DNA from: Thiodiazotropha sp040791665 | GTDB taxonomy: Bacteria; Pseudomonadota; Gammaproteobacteria; Chromatiales; Chromatiaceae | Length of the DNA: 64,000 nucleotides | NCBI GenBank assembly: GCA_040791665.1 | Contig: JBFNNX010000016.1 | Span: 1 to 64,000 of the forward strand | Direction: 5' to 3' | Part shown: one piece after another, positions 60,711-64,000 of the stretch | Position numbering within the stretch: position 1 is the first letter of the stretch | Layout of the letters: each line of letters starts with the position of its first letter | Made by a program: the position numbers and the translations under genes | Notes under the pieces: model-generated | Seen by the model: only the letters and a program-made list of their open reading frames with translations | The model's database searches: none | What the model was told of the DNA's origin: nothing

Positions 60711-61934
60711 CTAATCGCTAATGGTGTCCGAAGCGCCGGCTAATCTTTTCCAGGCATCGACACGATCGGTCACCTTGATGGAATCGATGTAGTCGAGATC
60801 CAATAGAGTGTCTGAAACGGCACCCTCTTCCTCGGCATGTACCAAGGCATTTGCGATATGAACCACGCTGAGAACGTTGAATACCCTTTCACCTTGTAAT
60901 GCCGGTTGATTGTGCAGTGCTACCGCTTCCACGATCGACTGGGGCAACCCCCACAAACCTAATAGGTATGCACCCACCTCTCCATGCGTGGAGCCTAATA
61001 CCACCTTCTCTGCGGCGACTCGATCTTCCATAGCAGCATGTCCTATCTGCAAATATTGCGAATACTCGATGGGCTGATTGACTACCAGGATCAGCTTGCC
61101 GATATCATGCAACATACCGGCAAGCAGGCTATCCTGTACGGAGGTGGATCCCATCCCCTCCTCTTTGGCTATCTGATTGGCAAGTGATCCAACCCGCATG
61201 CTATGGGACCAAAGCGCATCCAGCGAAAAATCCTTGATGTCGAATTCATCCGCCTCGAACTGTTTGAATATACCGATCGACAGCACCAGAGGTTTAAGTA
61301 CTTCAAGTCCCAGCAATGAGGCCGCGTCCACCGGATTTGACACCTGGCGGCCGAGACCAAAAAAGGCCGAGTTGACCAGTTGCAGAATTTTTACGGTCAT
61401 CGCCGGATCTTGAGCAATCAGCCTCCCCACATCGGCAACCGACGCGTTCGGGTCCTGAATGACATTCATCAATTCACTGTAGAGCGCGGGCAGGCTTGGC
61501 AGCGTACGCATACCGGAAACCAGAGACTTGAGGTGACTCTCACCCAGGATATCGCGCAGTGAAAAAGCACGGGCCAAGGTACCTTTCAGATGATCGATCT
61601 CACAGGGTTTGTTCAGGTATTGATGGGCGGGACCCACCGTCTTCATCACCGACTCCTGGTCAGATTGCCCGGAGAGTACAATGCGAATCACATGCGGGTG
61701 TCTCTCTGCGATACGATTTAACAGCTCTGCGCCATCCATGCCCGGCATACGCATATCGGTGACGACAGCATCGAAATGGATTTCATCGGTCTTTGCAAGC
61801 GCCTCTTGTCCACTGCCGGCAAATTCCATATCCCATAACTTCCGCTGACTTCGCAGACTGCGTCTAAGACCCGAGAGGACATTCTGTTCGTCGTCGACAA
61901 ACAGAATCCTTTTTTTGCCGATCGGATCGTTCAA
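60711..61934 (-). CDS. Response regulator with HDOD domain
   Basis: A 407-residue protein: receiver domain (FVDDEQN, phospho-acceptor D60 in AVVTDMRMPGMDG, Lys in YLNKPCE) followed by an HDOD domain (about 140-340) with GMLHDIGKLILVV, so the metal-binding HD pair is retained, unlike many HDOD proteins. A short C-terminal segment follows. Such proteins link phosphorelay to cell-cycle or c-di-GMP signalling. Its start overlaps the stop of the kinase gene by four bases, so the two are a pair. Confidence 0.9.
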   Translation of the reverse strand: MNDPIGKKRILFVDDEQNVLSGLRRSLRSQRKLWDMEFAGSGQEALAKTDEIHFDAVVTDMRMPGMDGAELLNRIAERHPHVIRIVLSGQSDQESVMKTVGPAHQYLNKPCEIDHLKGTLARAFSLRDILGESHLKSLVSGMRTLPSLPALYSELMNVIQDPNASVADVGRLIAQDPAMTVKILQLVNSAFFGLGRQVSNPVDAASLLGLEVLKPLVLSIGIFKQFEADEFDIKDFSLDALWSHSMRVGSLANQIAKEEGMGSTSVQDSLLAGMLHDIGKLILVVNQPIEYSQYLQIGHAAMEDRVAAEKVVLGSTHGEVGAYLLGLWGLPQSIVEAVALHNQPALQGERVFNVLSVVHIANALVHAEEEGAVSDTLLDLDYIDSIKVTDRVDAWKRLAGASDTISD

Positions 61935-64000
61935 GACATCTGCTCCAGTAAAGGCAACCTGATGATAAACGTCGTACCGACACCCATCTTTGTCTCGAAA
62001 CTCAGCTCTCCGTCGTGTTGATCGACAACGATCTTATGGCTCAGAGAGAGTCCCTGGCCGGTCCCTTTACCCACATCCTTGGTGGTAAAGAATGGATCGA
62101 AAACATGTTCCCGTGCGTCCTCGGGGATACCGGTTCCACTGTCGGCGATACGGATCGCCACCCAGCTGTTCTCACGACCGGTGGTGATCTTTATCAATCC
62201 CGTATTGCCGCTATCCCCCACCCTGTCGGTAATGGCATGAGCGGCATTGACGATAATATTCAGGATGACCTCGTTGATCGGACCGGGTATGCAGCGCACC
62301 TGGGGCAGGGAGGGATCGAGTTCGAGCTGCATCTCCGCATGATATTTCCAGACATTTCGGGTGACGGTTACAGTACTGTCTACCGCCTTGTTGATATCGG
62401 TCAGCGTCTTCTCTTCAGAACCAGGATGGGAGAACTCTTTCATCGCCCGCACAATGGTTGCGACACGGTCCACTCCATCGAGAGTCTGTTGAATCGATTT
62501 GGGCACCTCTTCTTGCAGATACTCCAGATCCATCTCTTCAATCTTATCGTCCAATTGGGAGATGAGTTCTGCCGACACTGTGCCGCTACGTGCAGTGTCG
62601 ACAACTTCATGCTCATCGTTGATGATTTCTGAAATATCCTCAAACGCTTCGCGAAGAAAACGTACATTGTCACCGACATACTGAATCGGCGTGTTGATCT
62701 CATGGGCAATACCTGCCGCCAACTGGCCGATCGACTGCAACTTTTGCGCCTGTTGCATCTCTGATTCGAGCTGCTTCTGCTCGGTGACATCATCAGCGAT
62801 CAACAAATAGCCGTTACTATCGTCACTCTCGTCTATGAATGGCGTGGCACAAACCGAAAGCAGCCGATTGGATCCACTCTCAGGTTTAAAGCGCACTTCG
62901 AAACGATCGGTTTGTTTGTCACTTCGCAGGCAGGCAAGGATGTTGTTTGCCACCCGTGGCCAGTCCCAGCCAATGGGAGAGTCAGCAATCGGCTCACCAA
63001 GCACCTGTTCAGCCGCCACGCTAAAAGTATGCACCGCCTGTTCATTCCAATGGCTGATACAGCCCTGGTTGTCCACTCCGATAAGAATGGAGGTCAATGA
63101 AGATAACAGGCGGCTGTTCTGCTCGTGAGCCAGCGCCAACTGATCACTGGTGCGTGCCCGCTCGATAATTCCTGCCAAGGTATCGGCCACTCCACGCAGA
63201 AACGTCTCTTCCTCCTGACTGCGTATATGCCCCTCTTTGAGATAAAGCGCCAGTACACCCAGTACATGGTCCTTTGAAATGATTGGCACATTATAGTGTC
63301 CATGAGGTTGCATACCTTCCACTCTATTGACATGTCGATCATCGACGCAATCCGCGAACTGTACTTCCCCGCTATCGGCAGCACAGCCACAGAGGCATTG
63401 GCCGAATTCAATCGTCTCGCAGAGTTCGACAATTTGAGGATCGAGATTCGAATGGGCCAGCATTTTGAGCTGCCCTCCCACATTCTCAGTCACGAAGATA
63501 GCGCCTTGATGCATCATATCGGTTAACGGCGCGGAAAGAATGACCTCCAGGCACTCCTCGAGCAGTCTTTCGAAAGGCATCTCCTGCAGTGAGAGACTTA
63601 GCAGCTTGTTGAGAATGTGGTGAGTACGGCTTTGCTGGTGCAGTTTACTGTAGGTGTGGTAACGCTTAATCGCATACTGGACGACCCGATTGAGCACCTT
63701 CTCATCCACCACGCCCAAGAAAAGGCACTCGTCCGCCCCTTCACCCACCCACATGGCAGCCAGCCCCGCATCTTCATATTTTTGGGTGGCGATGATCGGT
63801 GCATAGGAGAAGGCATCGCGCAAGGAGCGTATGGCTGACGGTGACGGCATATCCGCCAGACCGGTATCCAGCAGGATCAGATCATAATGGGATTGAGCGA
63901 TTTCATTGAGGGCATCCGCCAACAGCCCAACAGTCTTGTATTCGATGCTCAGTTGAGCATCCAGCAGCAGCTGCACAATCTCCTCTGCGCTGTCGGGATC
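61931..64000 (-). CDS. Receiver-GAF-PAS hybrid histidine kinase (5' end outside window)
   Basis: The frame continues past the right edge, so the N-terminus is missing. The visible 690 residues begin inside a receiver domain (DPDSAEEIVQLLLD, phospho-acceptor in DLILLDTGLAD; the Lys region is weak), followed by a GAF domain with cysteines (FGQCLCGCAADSGEVQFADCVDD, typical of this GAF type), a PAS domain, HisKA (H in GIAHEINTPIQYVGDN) and HATPase (NIIVNAAHAI, DSGTGIPED, GTGQGLSLSH). No transmembrane helix is seen, so it is cytosolic. The partner is the HDOD regulator. Confidence 0.9.
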   Translation of the reverse strand, partial: DPDSAEEIVQLLLDAQLSIEYKTVGLLADALNEIAQSHYDLILLDTGLADMPSPSAIRSLRDAFSYAPIIATQKYEDAGLAAMWVGEGADECLFLGVVDEKVLNRVVQYAIKRYHTYSKLHQQSRTHHILNKLLSLSLQEMPFERLLEECLEVILSAPLTDMMHQGAIFVTENVGGQLKMLAHSNLDPQIVELCETIEFGQCLCGCAADSGEVQFADCVDDRHVNRVEGMQPHGHYNVPIISKDHVLGVLALYLKEGHIRSQEEETFLRGVADTLAGIIERARTSDQLALAHEQNSRLLSSLTSILIGVDNQGCISHWNEQAVHTFSVAAEQVLGEPIADSPIGWDWPRVANNILACLRSDKQTDRFEVRFKPESGSNRLLSVCATPFIDESDDSNGYLLIADDVTEQKQLESEMQQAQKLQSIGQLAAGIAHEINTPIQYVGDNVRFLREAFEDISEIINDEHEVVDTARSGTVSAELISQLDDKIEEMDLEYLQEEVPKSIQQTLDGVDRVATIVRAMKEFSHPGSEEKTLTDINKAVDSTVTVTRNVWKYHAEMQLELDPSLPQVRCIPGPINEVILNIIVNAAHAITDRVGDSGNTGLIKITTGRENSWVAIRIADSGTGIPEDAREHVFDPFFTTKDVGKGTGQGLSLSHKIVVDQHDGELSFETKMGVGTTFIIRLPLLEQMS

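Overview
The window comes from a gammaproteobacterium that looks like a sulfur-oxidising, facultatively denitrifying member of the Chromatiales/Sedimenticola/Thiodiazotropha kind. This placement is an inference from gene content: a DsrC/TusE-family protein, a YeiH-type putative sulfate exporter, two NosL-type proteins, a tungstate/molybdenum-cofactor locus, soluble transhydrogenase and many c-di-GMP and two-component proteins. No rRNA, tRNA or CRISPR was seen.

Region 1 (1-3150) is the proximal end of an integron. A long integron integrase (1764-3146) reads rightward, and gene cassettes read leftward away from it. The first two cassettes are identical 330-bp copies, the third encodes a membrane protein, and the fourth, cut by the window edge, seems to have no gene. 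Region 2 (3250-13160) is a divergent molybdenum/tungsten block. Leftward lie a sigma-54 response regulator, its Cache-domain histidine kinase, an HD phosphohydrolase and moaB. Rightward lies tupABC-mobA-mobB-moeA, with overlapping or adjoining genes, preceded by a consensus sigma-54 promoter and a distal inverted repeat. I infer that the two-component pair controls the tungstate/cofactor operon.

Region 3 (13192-17765) holds a small CI/Cro-like switch (XRE plus YdaS-type proteins around TAGCA palindromes) and a TetR/ABC1-kinase/membrane-protein/hydrolase operon. Region 4 (17854-34618) is loosely packed: lipoproteins, a possible ADP-ribosyltransferase, two PilJ/NarX-sensor-like periplasmic proteins, sthA, a crotonase, a GGDEF protein with a decayed EAL domain, an ANTAR regulator, and an ExeA-type ATPase fused to an OmpA-like domain. 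Region 5 (35046-43672) has a large protein of unknown function, a broken IS200-type transposase, a stress-protein pair, the sulfate-exporter homologue, a decayed copy of a PEBP gene, and two flavin oxidoreductases.

Region 6 (44040-49386) pairs a DsrC-family protein with a seven-gene leftward cluster: small exported protein, FtsX-type permease, ATPase, membrane protein, TlpA thioredoxin, Tat-exported NosL, NosL. An FNR/DNR-type box lies in front of it. nosZ and nosDFY are not in the window, so this looks like a copper or redox maturation system under anaerobic control. Region 7 (49917-54565) is a DctB/DctD pair followed by a TAXI-type binding protein with its own sigma-54 promoter and an upstream perfect palindrome. 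Region 8 (54661-64000) holds an intact PEBP gene, hemolysin III, a pterin dehydratase, a bactofilin, a c-heme GGDEF-EAL protein, and an HDOD response regulator with its hybrid kinase (cut by the window end). A short dispersed repeat family links several intergenic regions and one pseudogene boundary.
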